From Streptomyces brevispora (lineage in GTDB: Bacteria > Actinomycetota > Actinomycetes > Streptomycetales > Streptomycetaceae), in NCBI RefSeq assembly GCF_007829885.1, contig NZ_VIWW01000002.1, positions 372,001 through 436,000 on the forward strand: a stretch of 64,000 bases of DNA, given 5' to 3'. The position numbers were made by a program, and so were the translations under genes. The notes under the pieces were generated by a model that was not told the DNA's origin, ran no database searches, and saw only the letters and a program-made list of their open reading frames with translations. Shown here in pieces: positions 16,639 to 24,362 of this stretch (the first letter of the stretch is position 1; each line of letters opens with the position of its first letter).

Positions 16639-17817
16639 GTGCACCTCGAATACACGCCTGAGCAGCAGCAGTTGCGCGCCGAACTGCGCACGTACTTCGC
16701 CGCTCTGGTCCCCGACAACGCCTACGCCCGTTACGCCGACCCCATGGCGCAGAAGCGCTTCTACCGGGAGACCATCCGACGCCTGGGCGCCGACGGCTGG
16801 CTCGGCGTCGGCTGGCCCACGGAGTACGGCGGGCGCGGCCTGTCGCCGATGGAACAGTTCATCTTCTTCGACGAGGCCGCGCAGGCCGGCGTACCGCTGC
16901 CGCTGATGGCCCTCAACACCGTCGGTCCGACGATCATGCAGTTCGGCACCGATGAGCAGAAGGCCTACTTCCTGCCCAAGGTCCTCGCCGGGGAGATCGA
17001 CTTCGCGATCGGCTACAGCGAACCCGACGCGGGCACCGACCTCGCCGCCCTGAAGACCCGGGCGGTTCGCGACGGCGACACGTACGTCGTCAACGGGCAG
17101 AAGATCTGGACGACCAACGGCGACACCGCCGACTGGGTCTGGCTCGCCGCCCGCACCGACCCGGACGCCCCGCCGCACAAGGGCATCACCATGCTCCTGG
17201 TCCCGACATCCGACCCGGGCTACTCCTGCACGCTGATCAACACTCTCGCCTCCCACGACACCACCGCCAGCTACTACGAGAACATCCGCGTCCCCGTCTC
17301 CCACCGGGTCGGCGAGGAGAACAAGGGCTGGCGGCTCATCACCAACCAGCTCAACCACGAACGCGTCACGCTGGCCGCCCACGGCACCATGGCCATCCGC
17401 GCCCTGCACAACGTCCGCCGCTGGGCCGCCGACACCAGGCTCGCTGACGGCCGCCGCGTCATCGACCTCGGCTGGGTGCGCGCCCGCCTCGCCCGCACCC
17501 ACACCCGCCTCGACGCCATGAAGCTGCTCAACTGGCAGATGGTGTCCGCCGTCCAGCACAACACCCTCACCCCGCACGACGCCTCCGCCGTCAAGGTCTA
17601 CGGCTCCGAGGCGCGCCGCGACGCCTACGCCTGGCTCATGGAGGTCGTCGGCTCGGCCGGCCCGCTCAAGGAGGGCTCGGCAGGCGCCGTCCTGCACGGC
17701 GAACTGGAACGCGGATACCGCTCCGCCGTGATCTTCACGTTCGGCGGGGGGAACAACGAGATCCAGCGGGAGATCATCTCCTGGATAGGCCTCGGGATGC
17801 CCCGAGTTCGGCGCTGA
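16639..17817 (+). CDS. Acyl-CoA dehydrogenase
   Basis: The GTG at 16639 follows TGGAGGGG and gives 392 residues, the family norm. FAD/acyl-CoA dehydrogenase motifs: LGADGWLGVGWPTEYGGRGL (N-terminal helical domain), YSEPDAGTDLAAL (FAD-binding signature, about residues 132-144), VVNGQKIWTTNGDTADWVWL, and SRVE-equivalent ENIRVPVSHRVGEENKGW. The C-terminal helical domain ends FTFGGGNNEIQREIISWIGL, typical of the FadE-type dehydrogenases of branched-chain or sterol side chains. Chain-length specificity is not evident. It appears single; the nearest downstream sequence is a gene fragment. Confidence 0.92.
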   Translation: MHLEYTPEQQQLRAELRTYFAALVPDNAYARYADPMAQKRFYRETIRRLGADGWLGVGWPTEYGGRGLSPMEQFIFFDEAAQAGVPLPLMALNTVGPTIMQFGTDEQKAYFLPKVLAGEIDFAIGYSEPDAGTDLAALKTRAVRDGDTYVVNGQKIWTTNGDTADWVWLAARTDPDAPPHKGITMLLVPTSDPGYSCTLINTLASHDTTASYYENIRVPVSHRVGEENKGWRLITNQLNHERVTLAAHGTMAIRALHNVRRWAADTRLADGRRVIDLGWVRARLARTHTRLDAMKLLNWQMVSAVQHNTLTPHDASAVKVYGSEARRDAYAWLMEVVGSAGPLKEGSAGAVLHGELERGYRSAVIFTFGGGNNEIQREIISWIGLGMPRVRR

Positions 17818-17930
17818 GGGAGTGCCCCCAGGGGTTCGTCAAGAGAGACCGGGCGGTGCGACTGAGTTCGGGAGAGCTGGGACAGTCCGGATTCTGCATA
17901 CTGGGCATCGGTTGTCTGCGGGGAGAGCTG

Positions 17931-18035
17931 ATGAGCGCTTGGTCAGAGGTTGGATGGCGTCTGGTCTTCGGGATCGCCACCTTGGTGGTGACGTTCAACT
18001 ACCGCAATGTTGCCTCGCGAGTCCATGGCGGAGGC
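17931..18035 (+). pseudogene. N-terminal fragment of a small membrane protein
   Basis: From the ATG at 17931 the frame reads MSAWSEVGWRLVFGIATLVV then TFNYRNVASRVHG, a plausible N-terminal membrane anchor. It then collapses into a GGGGRRRRRPHRAG-type low-complexity reading, where another frame carries the good coding sequence of the next gene. The normal continuation of the membrane protein is missing. It looks like the front of a gene truncated at a junction near 18000-18030. A real short fused product cannot be excluded. Confidence 0.4.
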
Positions 18036-18516
18036 GGTCGCCGTCGACGGCGACCGCATCGTGCCGGGAGCGTCCCCGGCGCCGGACGACCAGCTCATGG
18101 GCGAGGCCGCGGCGGCGCTCGTCCGCCAGGAGCCCTACGAGCGGATCGAGGACTGGCTGTGGCGCCGAGGCCGGGACCTCTCGGCCGCGTACCAGAGCGC
18201 CCTGGAGCAGGCCGGTGAGCTGGCGCCGAAGCGCGGCGGCCGGCTGTCCTTCGGCTCGCAGCGCGTGGAACCGGCCGACACACCCGCGCGCCGCCGGGCG
18301 GCCGGCCGCTGGGCGGAGCGGGAACCCGTCCTGGCCGCACTCGCCGCCGTCGTGGGCATCGACGGCGAAGACCCCGGCGAGGAGCCCGGCTTCGACGACG
18401 AGGCGGTGACGACCGTCGTGGCCATCGTCCACGACGCGGGGATGGAGCTGGAGGCCGTACGCCAACGGAGGTCCATCGAGAACGCGGCGTTCGCCAACGT
18501 CTGGCGCGGGCCGTGA
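18025..18516 (+). CDS. Hypothetical protein, possibly 5'-truncated
   Basis: Not recognised. From the ATG at 18025 the frame gives 163 residues (an ATG at 18007 is also in frame). Neither start has a ribosome site, and the region immediately upstream is the membrane-protein fragment in another frame. The product is soluble and charged: ALVRQEPYERIEDWLWRRGR, LSFGSQRVEPADTPARRRAA and ending SIENAAFANVWRGP. G/C-ending codons and amino-acid composition suggest genuine coding. It may be the rear part of a once longer protein, brought next to the fragment by deletion. Confidence 0.55.
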   Translation: MAEAVAVDGDRIVPGASPAPDDQLMGEAAAALVRQEPYERIEDWLWRRGRDLSAAYQSALEQAGELAPKRGGRLSFGSQRVEPADTPARRRAAGRWAEREPVLAALAAVVGIDGEDPGEEPGFDDEAVTTVVAIVHDAGMELEAVRQRRSIENAAFANVWRGP

Positions 18517-18587
18517 GCCGTACGGAGGGCGGTGCGCGGTAGGACGCGACGGCGTGGGGCGGATGGTCGAGCGGGAGGCAGGACGAC

Positions 18588-19487
18588 ATGACGGAAGCCG
18601 ACCCCGGGCTCTTCGGGCCCGAATCGGTCACCTGGCAGATGCACGGCGACCCGATGATGTGGGTCGCGGGGGTGCGCGCCCTGTACCTCCAGGCGCTGCA
18701 CCCGCGCGCGGTGCGCGGCGTCATGCAGAACTCCGATTTCCGCAAGGACGCCTGGGGCCGGCTGATGCGCACGGCCGACTTCGTCGGGACCATCACCTAC
18801 GGCACCACCGAGGCCGCCGAGAAGGCGGGCGCCCGGGTCCGCAGGATCCACCGGCTCCTCAAGGCCAACGACCCGCGCACCGGCGAGACGTACGGCGTCG
18901 ACGACCCCGAACTGCTGCTCTGGGTCCACTGCGCCGAAGCCGACTCCTACCTCCAGGTCGAACGGCGCTCCGGCTTCCCGCTCACCGACGCACAGGCCGA
19001 CCGGTACATCGACGAACACCGCCGCGGCGCCCGGCTCGTCGGCCTCGACCCGGCAGGCGTACCCGCTACCACCGCACAGCTGGCCGCCTACTTCGAGCGA
19101 GTACGGCCCCAACTGGCCTTCTCGCCCGATGCGTCGGACGTCGACGACTTCTTGCGAAGGCCACCGGTCCACCCCCTGCTCGTGCCGGCGCGCGCCCTGC
19201 TGTGGCGGCACGTCGCAACCCTCGCCTACCAGTCGCTGCCCCCGTACGCCCACGAGCTGTACGGCAGACCCGGGCCGCCGGCGGCCACCGTCGACCGTCG
19301 TCTGCGCACCACCGGAACCGTCCTGCGGGGCATCCCGTCGCGGCTGCGCCGACAGCTCCCGCCGGGCCATATCCTGAAGGCGATGGCACGCCTGGGTCCC
19401 GGCAGCCGCCCCACCCCGTACAAACTGAAGAGGCAGGCAGCCATACTGGACGGGCCGGGGAGGGCGCAGCAACAGCAGGCGGAGTGA
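18588..19487 (+). CDS. MpaB/DUF2236-family oxygenase
   Basis: The 299-residue protein begins at the ATG 18588. VTWQMHGDPMMWVAGVRALY then LQALHPRAVRGV (about residues 14-46), LLWVHCAEADSYL (about 107-119) and RPPVHPLLVPARALLWRHVA are the conserved segments of the DUF2236 family, which includes the MpaB oxygenase and latex-clearing (rubber) oxygenases. These bind heme b through conserved His residues; HPRAV and HCAEAD are candidates. No signal peptide is visible, unlike secreted latex-clearing proteins. Its last 4 nt overlap a GTG start option for the downstream kinase, implying translational coupling. Substrate is unknown. Confidence 0.87.
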   Translation: MTEADPGLFGPESVTWQMHGDPMMWVAGVRALYLQALHPRAVRGVMQNSDFRKDAWGRLMRTADFVGTITYGTTEAAEKAGARVRRIHRLLKANDPRTGETYGVDDPELLLWVHCAEADSYLQVERRSGFPLTDAQADRYIDEHRRGARLVGLDPAGVPATTAQLAAYFERVRPQLAFSPDASDVDDFLRRPPVHPLLVPARALLWRHVATLAYQSLPPYAHELYGRPGPPAATVDRRLRTTGTVLRGIPSRLRRQLPPGHILKAMARLGPGSRPTPYKLKRQAAILDGPGRAQQQQAE

Positions 19488-19504
19488 CGGGGGCGATATC
19501 AGGG

Positions 19505-21772
19505 ATGGCGGAAACCAGGCTGATCCAGAGCCGGTACCGACTGCTCGATCTGATCGGGCGCGGCGGCATGGGCGAGGTGTGGCGTGCCCGCGACGAATCG
19601 CTCGGCCGTCAGGTCGCCGTCAAATGCCTCAAGCCGATGGGCCCCCAGCACGACCAGGACTTCACCCGCATCCTTCGCGAGCGCTTCCGCCGGGAGGCCC
19701 GGGTCGCGGCCGCGCTCCAGCACCGGGGCGTCACCGTAGTCCACGACTTCGGCGAGCACGAGGGCGTGCTCTACCTGGTGATGGAGCTTCTGGACGGCCG
19801 CAATCTCAGCCAGCTCCTGGAGGACAACGAGCAGCACCCGCTGCCGGTCGACGACGTCGTCGACATCGCCGAACAGGTCGCCGACGCCCTCGGCTACACC
19901 CACCAGCAGGGCATCGTCCACCGCGATCTCAAGCCCGCCAACATCATGCGGCTGGCAGACGGGACGGTGAAGATCTGCGACTTCGGGATCGCCAGGCTCG
20001 GCCACGACATCAGCGTCACCTCACGCCTCACCGGTGTCGGCATCGCCATGGGAACCCCCCACTACATGTCGCCCGAGCAGATCAGCGGCGGCCAGATCGA
20101 CCACCGCAGCGACCTCTACTCGCTGGGCTGTGTGCTGTACGAGATCGCCACCGGAGCGCCGCCGTTCGACCTCGACGACGCCTGGGGCGTCCTCGTCGGA
20201 CACCGCGACACCCAGCCGGAGCCACTGCGCACCCACCGGGCCGAACTCCCCGGATTCTTCGACCGCGTCGTCCTGGAACTGCTCGCCAAGACCCCGGAGC
20301 AGCGGCCCGCCGACGCCGGTGACCTGCGCCGCCGCATCGCCGTCGGCCGAACCGGCGAACAGCCGCACCTGGAGCCGACCGGACGGGTGCTGCTCGCGCC
20401 GCCCGTCCCCGTCGGGCATCCCGGCGGACGGGCCGGTCCCGGACCGCGGCTGCCCGGCTGGACCCACGGCATGACGAGCGGCATCAAGGCGACGGGCACC
20501 ACGGCGCCGGGAATCCTGCCGCCCGACCATTCGGCGGGCCTGACCGGCGAGTGGACCACCGGCACCGACCCGCGGGCCGGCACCGGATCCGTCCCGCCCG
20601 CCGGGGCGGAGCGGCCCACGCCCTCGCCGGAACTCCTCGCCATACTCGCCAGCCGCCACAGCGCCGGCCTCAACCTGGGCCGACTCGGCCACTGGGACGA
20701 GGCGGGCGAGGTCCACCGGGCGGTCGCCGCCGAACGCGAGCACGCGCTCGGCCCCGACCACCCCGACACGCTCTCCAGCCGCTACGAGGTCGGGTTCACC
20801 CTCAGCCGCACCGGGCGCGCCGCAGACGCGCTGCGTGAGTTCGACCGCGTCGCCCAGGGCCGCGAAACGACGCTGGGCCCCGACCACGCGGAGACCCTCG
20901 CGGCCCGCCAGGAGGTGGCGTACGTACTGGGTCAGCTCGGCCGCCACTTCGAGGCCCACCAGGTGTACGCCGCCGTACTCGCCTCCCGGGAGCGCTCCAT
21001 GGGCCCCGATCACCCCGACACCCTGCGCTGCCGCCACAACCTGGCGTTCAACCTCAGCAGGCTCGGGCGCCTGGAGGACTCGTACCGCATGGCCCACGAC
21101 GTGGCGGCGGCCCGTGCCCGGCTGCTCGGCGCCAACCACCCCGACACCCTGGTCACCCGCTACGAGGTCGGCTACACGCTGGGCCGGCTGGGCCGGTGGA
21201 CGGAGGCCCTGCAGGCCTACCAGGAGGTCGTCCAGGGCCGGTCACAGGTGCTGGGCGCCGACCACCCCGACACCCTCGCGGCCCGCTACGAGGTCGGCAT
21301 AAGCCTCGGCCGGCTGGGCCGCAGCGCCGAGGCGCTGGAGCTGTACCGGGCGCTCGTCGACGACCGGACCCGGGTCAGCGGCCCCGCCGACCCCGAGACC
21401 CTCCGCGCCCGCCACGGACTGGGCGTCAACCTGGGCCGGCTGGCCCGCTGGGAGGAGGCGCTGGCCGAATCGCGCGAGGTGTGCGCCACCCGCGAACGAG
21501 TCCTGGGCGCCGACCACGCCGACACCCTGGTCAGCCGCCGCGAGGTCGCGGTGGGCCTCGGCTGGCTCGGCCGCTGGGCCGAGGCGCTCACCGTCTACCG
21601 GAGGGTCGCCGAGGTGCGGACCCGGCTGCTGGGCGCCGACCACCCCGACGCACTGGCGAGCCGCAACGACGAGGCGCACTGCCTCGAACAGCTCGGCCGG
21701 GGGACGGAAGCGGTCGAGCTGTACCGGCAGGTCGCGGCCCTGCGCCGGCAACGGGGCATTCCGTCGTCCTGA
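19505..21772 (+). CDS. Soluble Ser/Thr protein kinase with nine tandem TPR-like repeats
   Basis: The ATG at 19505 gives 755 residues; a GTG at 19484 that overlaps the previous stop is an alternative. The kinase domain (about residues 10-275) is complete: IGRGGMGEVW, Lys40 (VAVK), HRDLKPANI with Asp141, DFG at 159-161, GTPHYMSPEQ. A Pro/Gly-rich linker (about 285-375) follows. The rest is nine consecutive 42-residue units of the form LGxDHPDTLxxRYEVxxxLG then RLGRWxEAL, resembling kinesin-light-chain-type TPR_10/TPR_12 repeats. No transmembrane helix or PASTA domain is present, so it is cytosolic, unlike PknB. The repeats probably bind partner proteins. It is coupled to the MpaB-type gene. Confidence 0.93.
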   Translation: MAETRLIQSRYRLLDLIGRGGMGEVWRARDESLGRQVAVKCLKPMGPQHDQDFTRILRERFRREARVAAALQHRGVTVVHDFGEHEGVLYLVMELLDGRNLSQLLEDNEQHPLPVDDVVDIAEQVADALGYTHQQGIVHRDLKPANIMRLADGTVKICDFGIARLGHDISVTSRLTGVGIAMGTPHYMSPEQISGGQIDHRSDLYSLGCVLYEIATGAPPFDLDDAWGVLVGHRDTQPEPLRTHRAELPGFFDRVVLELLAKTPEQRPADAGDLRRRIAVGRTGEQPHLEPTGRVLLAPPVPVGHPGGRAGPGPRLPGWTHGMTSGIKATGTTAPGILPPDHSAGLTGEWTTGTDPRAGTGSVPPAGAERPTPSPELLAILASRHSAGLNLGRLGHWDEAGEVHRAVAAEREHALGPDHPDTLSSRYEVGFTLSRTGRAADALREFDRVAQGRETTLGPDHAETLAARQEVAYVLGQLGRHFEAHQVYAAVLASRERSMGPDHPDTLRCRHNLAFNLSRLGRLEDSYRMAHDVAAARARLLGANHPDTLVTRYEVGYTLGRLGRWTEALQAYQEVVQGRSQVLGADHPDTLAARYEVGISLGRLGRSAEALELYRALVDDRTRVSGPADPETLRARHGLGVNLGRLARWEEALAESREVCATRERVLGADHADTLVSRREVAVGLGWLGRWAEALTVYRRVAEVRTRLLGADHPDALASRNDEAHCLEQLGRGTEAVELYRQVAALRRQRGIPSS

Positions 21773-21829
21773 CCGGCACACCCGGGCACAGGCTCTGGCC
21801 AGGGCCCGTCGTCCGTGTTACCAAGAGCC

Positions 21830-23374
21830 ATGCCCGTACCCGACAGCTATGACGCAGTCATCGTGGGCGGCGGCCACAACGGCCTCGTCGCCGCCGCCTA
21901 TCTCGCCCGCGCCGGGCAGTCCGTCCTGGTCCTGGAACGCCTGGGCACCACCGGGGGAGCGGCCGTCTCGACCCGGCCCTTCGCAGGCGTCGACGCCCGG
22001 TTGTCGCGCTACTCGTACCTGGTGTCGCTGCTGCCGCGGAAGATCGTCCGGGAGCTCGGCCTCGACTTCGCCGTACGCAAACGGACCGTCTCCTCGTACA
22101 CCCCGGCCGTACGCGACGGTCGCGCCACCGGGCTGCTCGTCGGTGGCGACGGCACCCGTGACTCCTTCGCCGCGCTCACCGGATCGGACCGGGAGTACGA
22201 GGCCTGGCAGCGCTTCTACCGTCGCACCGGGCAGGTCGCCGAACGGGTCTTCCCCACCCTCACCGAACCGCTGCCCACCCGCGACGCGCTGCGCGCGCGG
22301 ATCGGTGACGCGGACGCCTGGCGGATGCTCTTCGAGGAGCCCATCGGCGTCGCCGTCGAGGAGAACTTCGACGACGACCTCGTACGCGGCGTCGTGCTCA
22401 CCGACGCGCTGATCGGCACCTTCGCCGACGCGCACGATCCCTCGCTGCTCCAGAACCGGTGCTTCCTCTACCACGTCATCGGCGGCGGCACCGGCGACTG
22501 GGACGTGCCGGTCGGCGGCATGGGCGCGCTCACCGACGCCCTCGCCGGGGCCGCGCGGGCGGCCGGTGCGCACATCCGTACCGGACACGAGGCGATCCGT
22601 ATCGACACGGACGGGACGCACGCCGAGGTGACGGTACGGGCGGACGGCGAGGAGCGGACCGTCGGGGCGCGCCGCGTCCTGGTGAACGCCTCGCCCCAGG
22701 CACTGGCCGCGCTCCTCGGGGACGCGCCGCCGGCACCCGCCGAGGGAGCCCAGCTGAAGGTGAACATGCTGCTCACCCGGCTGCCCCGGCTGCGCGACCG
22801 ATCCGTGGACCCGCACGAGGCGTTCGCCGGTACCTTCCACATCGCCGAGGGATACGGGCAGCTGGCCGACGCCTACCGGGACGCGGCCGCGGGGCGGCTG
22901 CCCGCCGCCCCGCCGTCCGAGATCTACTGCCACTCGCTGACGGATCCCTCGATCCTCGGCGCGGATCTCGCCGCCCGCGGCTACCAGACCCTCACGCTGT
23001 TCGGCCTGCACACCCCGGCACGGCTCTTCGCCGCGGACAACGAGGCGACGCGCACGGCCCTGCTCAAGGCCACCCTCGCCGAGCTCGACGCCCATCTGGA
23101 GGAGCCGATCGCGGACTGCCTGGCCCTCGACGCGAACGGCGAGCCCTGCATCGAGGCCAGGACACCGCTGGACCTGGAACACGACCTGCGGCTGCCCGGC
23201 GGCCACATCTTCCACCGGGACCTCGCCTTCCCGTACGCCACCGGGACGACCGGCCGCTGGGGCGTGGAGACCCCGCACGCCAACATCCTGCTGTGCGGGG
23301 CCGGCGCGGTGCGCGGCGGTGGTGTCAGCGGGGTCCCCGGCCACAACGCCGCGATGGCGGCGCTGGGCCGGTGA
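21830..23374 (+). CDS. Phytoene-dehydrogenase-like FAD oxidoreductase
   Basis: The ATG at 21830 (MPVPDSYDAVIVGGGHNGLV) gives 514 residues. The N-terminal dinucleotide-binding motif is VIVGGGHNGLVAAAYLARAG followed by LVLER, and the C-terminal FAD signature is LLCGAGAVRGGGVSGVPGHN (about residues 486-505). The family (CrtI/PYROXD2-like, COG1233) includes carotenoid desaturases and isomerases, but no other carotenoid gene is nearby. The DAVIVGGGHNGLVAAAYLAR pattern is shared by many actinobacterial members of unknown substrate. It ends 10 nt before the convergent esterase gene. Confidence 0.88.
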   Translation: MPVPDSYDAVIVGGGHNGLVAAAYLARAGQSVLVLERLGTTGGAAVSTRPFAGVDARLSRYSYLVSLLPRKIVRELGLDFAVRKRTVSSYTPAVRDGRATGLLVGGDGTRDSFAALTGSDREYEAWQRFYRRTGQVAERVFPTLTEPLPTRDALRARIGDADAWRMLFEEPIGVAVEENFDDDLVRGVVLTDALIGTFADAHDPSLLQNRCFLYHVIGGGTGDWDVPVGGMGALTDALAGAARAAGAHIRTGHEAIRIDTDGTHAEVTVRADGEERTVGARRVLVNASPQALAALLGDAPPAPAEGAQLKVNMLLTRLPRLRDRSVDPHEAFAGTFHIAEGYGQLADAYRDAAAGRLPAAPPSEIYCHSLTDPSILGADLAARGYQTLTLFGLHTPARLFAADNEATRTALLKATLAELDAHLEEPIADCLALDANGEPCIEARTPLDLEHDLRLPGGHIFHRDLAFPYATGTTGRWGVETPHANILLCGAGAVRGGGVSGVPGHNAAMAALGR

Positions 23375-23383
23375 CCGTGACCG

Positions 23384-24358
23384 CTACTGCCCGAACACGC
23401 CGCGCAGGGCCCCGATCTTGCGCGGCAGGTCGTACTCCGCGCCGCCCTCGTGGCCGTTGTACGTGAACACCTCGATCTGCGCCGGGCCCGCATAGCGGTG
23501 GTAGGCGGCGAACACCGTGGACGACGGGCAGATCTTGTCCATCAGCCCCACCGAGAACCAGGCCGGAGCGGTGGCCCGCGCCGCGAAGTTCACCCCGTCG
23601 AAGTAGGACAGGGTCTCCATCGCCTCGTCGATCCGGAACCGGTGCCCGGACAGCCAGCGGGCGATCTCCGCGTACGGCCCCGCGTCCGTGATCTGCGAGG
23701 CACGCCGGTAGTGGCAGAGGAACGGCACATCGGCGACGGTCGCCACGACGTCGTCGCGCAGCCCGGCCACGGCGAGCGCGAGACCGCCGCCCTGACTGCC
23801 GCCGAGCACCGCCACCCGTGAGGCGTCCACGCCGTCGTGCGACTTCACCGCGTCGACGGCCCGCACCGCGTCCGTGATCAGCCGGCGGTAGTAGTGCCGG
23901 TAGGGGTCCTCGATGCCCCGGGTCAGGAACCCGGGGGAGGAGGAGCCGTTCCCCTCGGGGCCGATGTCCACGGTGTCGGCGGTGTTCTTGCCGCCGCCGC
24001 CCTGACCTCGGTTGTCCATGACCAGATGCGCGTAGCCCAGGGCGCTCCAGGTGAGCCAGGAGTACGGGATGCCCCGGCCGCCGTTGTACCCGATGTACTG
24101 CACGACGGCGGGCAGAGGACCGGAGCGGGCCCTGGGCAGCATCAGCCACGCCTTCACCTGCTGTCCGCCCCAGCCGCGGAACGTCACGTCGAAGACGTCG
24201 ACGGTGGCGAACCCCGCGTCGTACGGGACGAACTCGGCGTCCAGGTCATGGCGGGCCGTCTCGGCGAGGGTCTTCTCCCAGAAGGCGTCGAAGTCGGCCG
24301 GCTCCTCCGGCTCCGGCCGGTAGTCGCGCAGCCGGTCCAGTGGCATGTCGAACAGCAA
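23384..24358 (-). CDS. CE7-type acetyl esterase (acetylxylan esterase/cephalosporin-C deacetylase family)
   Basis: The 324-residue alpha/beta hydrolase matches the CE7 family in length and motifs. The RGQGGG-like segment is DNRGQGGGGKN (about residues 115-125), the nucleophile elbow is GGSQGG (about 182-187), and the C-terminal HE motif is NGHEGG (about 303-308). The N-terminus (LRDYRPEPEEPADFDAFW) is typical. These enzymes remove O-acetyl groups from short oligosaccharides and lack a signal peptide, as here, so it probably acts in the cytosol on imported products. It is the last gene of the operon, 4 nt after the polysaccharide lyase stop. Confidence 0.93.
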   Translation of the reverse strand: MLFDMPLDRLRDYRPEPEEPADFDAFWEKTLAETARHDLDAEFVPYDAGFATVDVFDVTFRGWGGQQVKAWLMLPRARSGPLPAVVQYIGYNGGRGIPYSWLTWSALGYAHLVMDNRGQGGGGKNTADTVDIGPEGNGSSSPGFLTRGIEDPYRHYYRRLITDAVRAVDAVKSHDGVDASRVAVLGGSQGGGLALAVAGLRDDVVATVADVPFLCHYRRASQITDAGPYAEIARWLSGHRFRIDEAMETLSYFDGVNFAARATAPAWFSVGLMDKICPSSTVFAAYHRYAGPAQIEVFTYNGHEGGAEYDLPRKIGALRGVFGQ

Positions 24359-24362
24359 GGGT

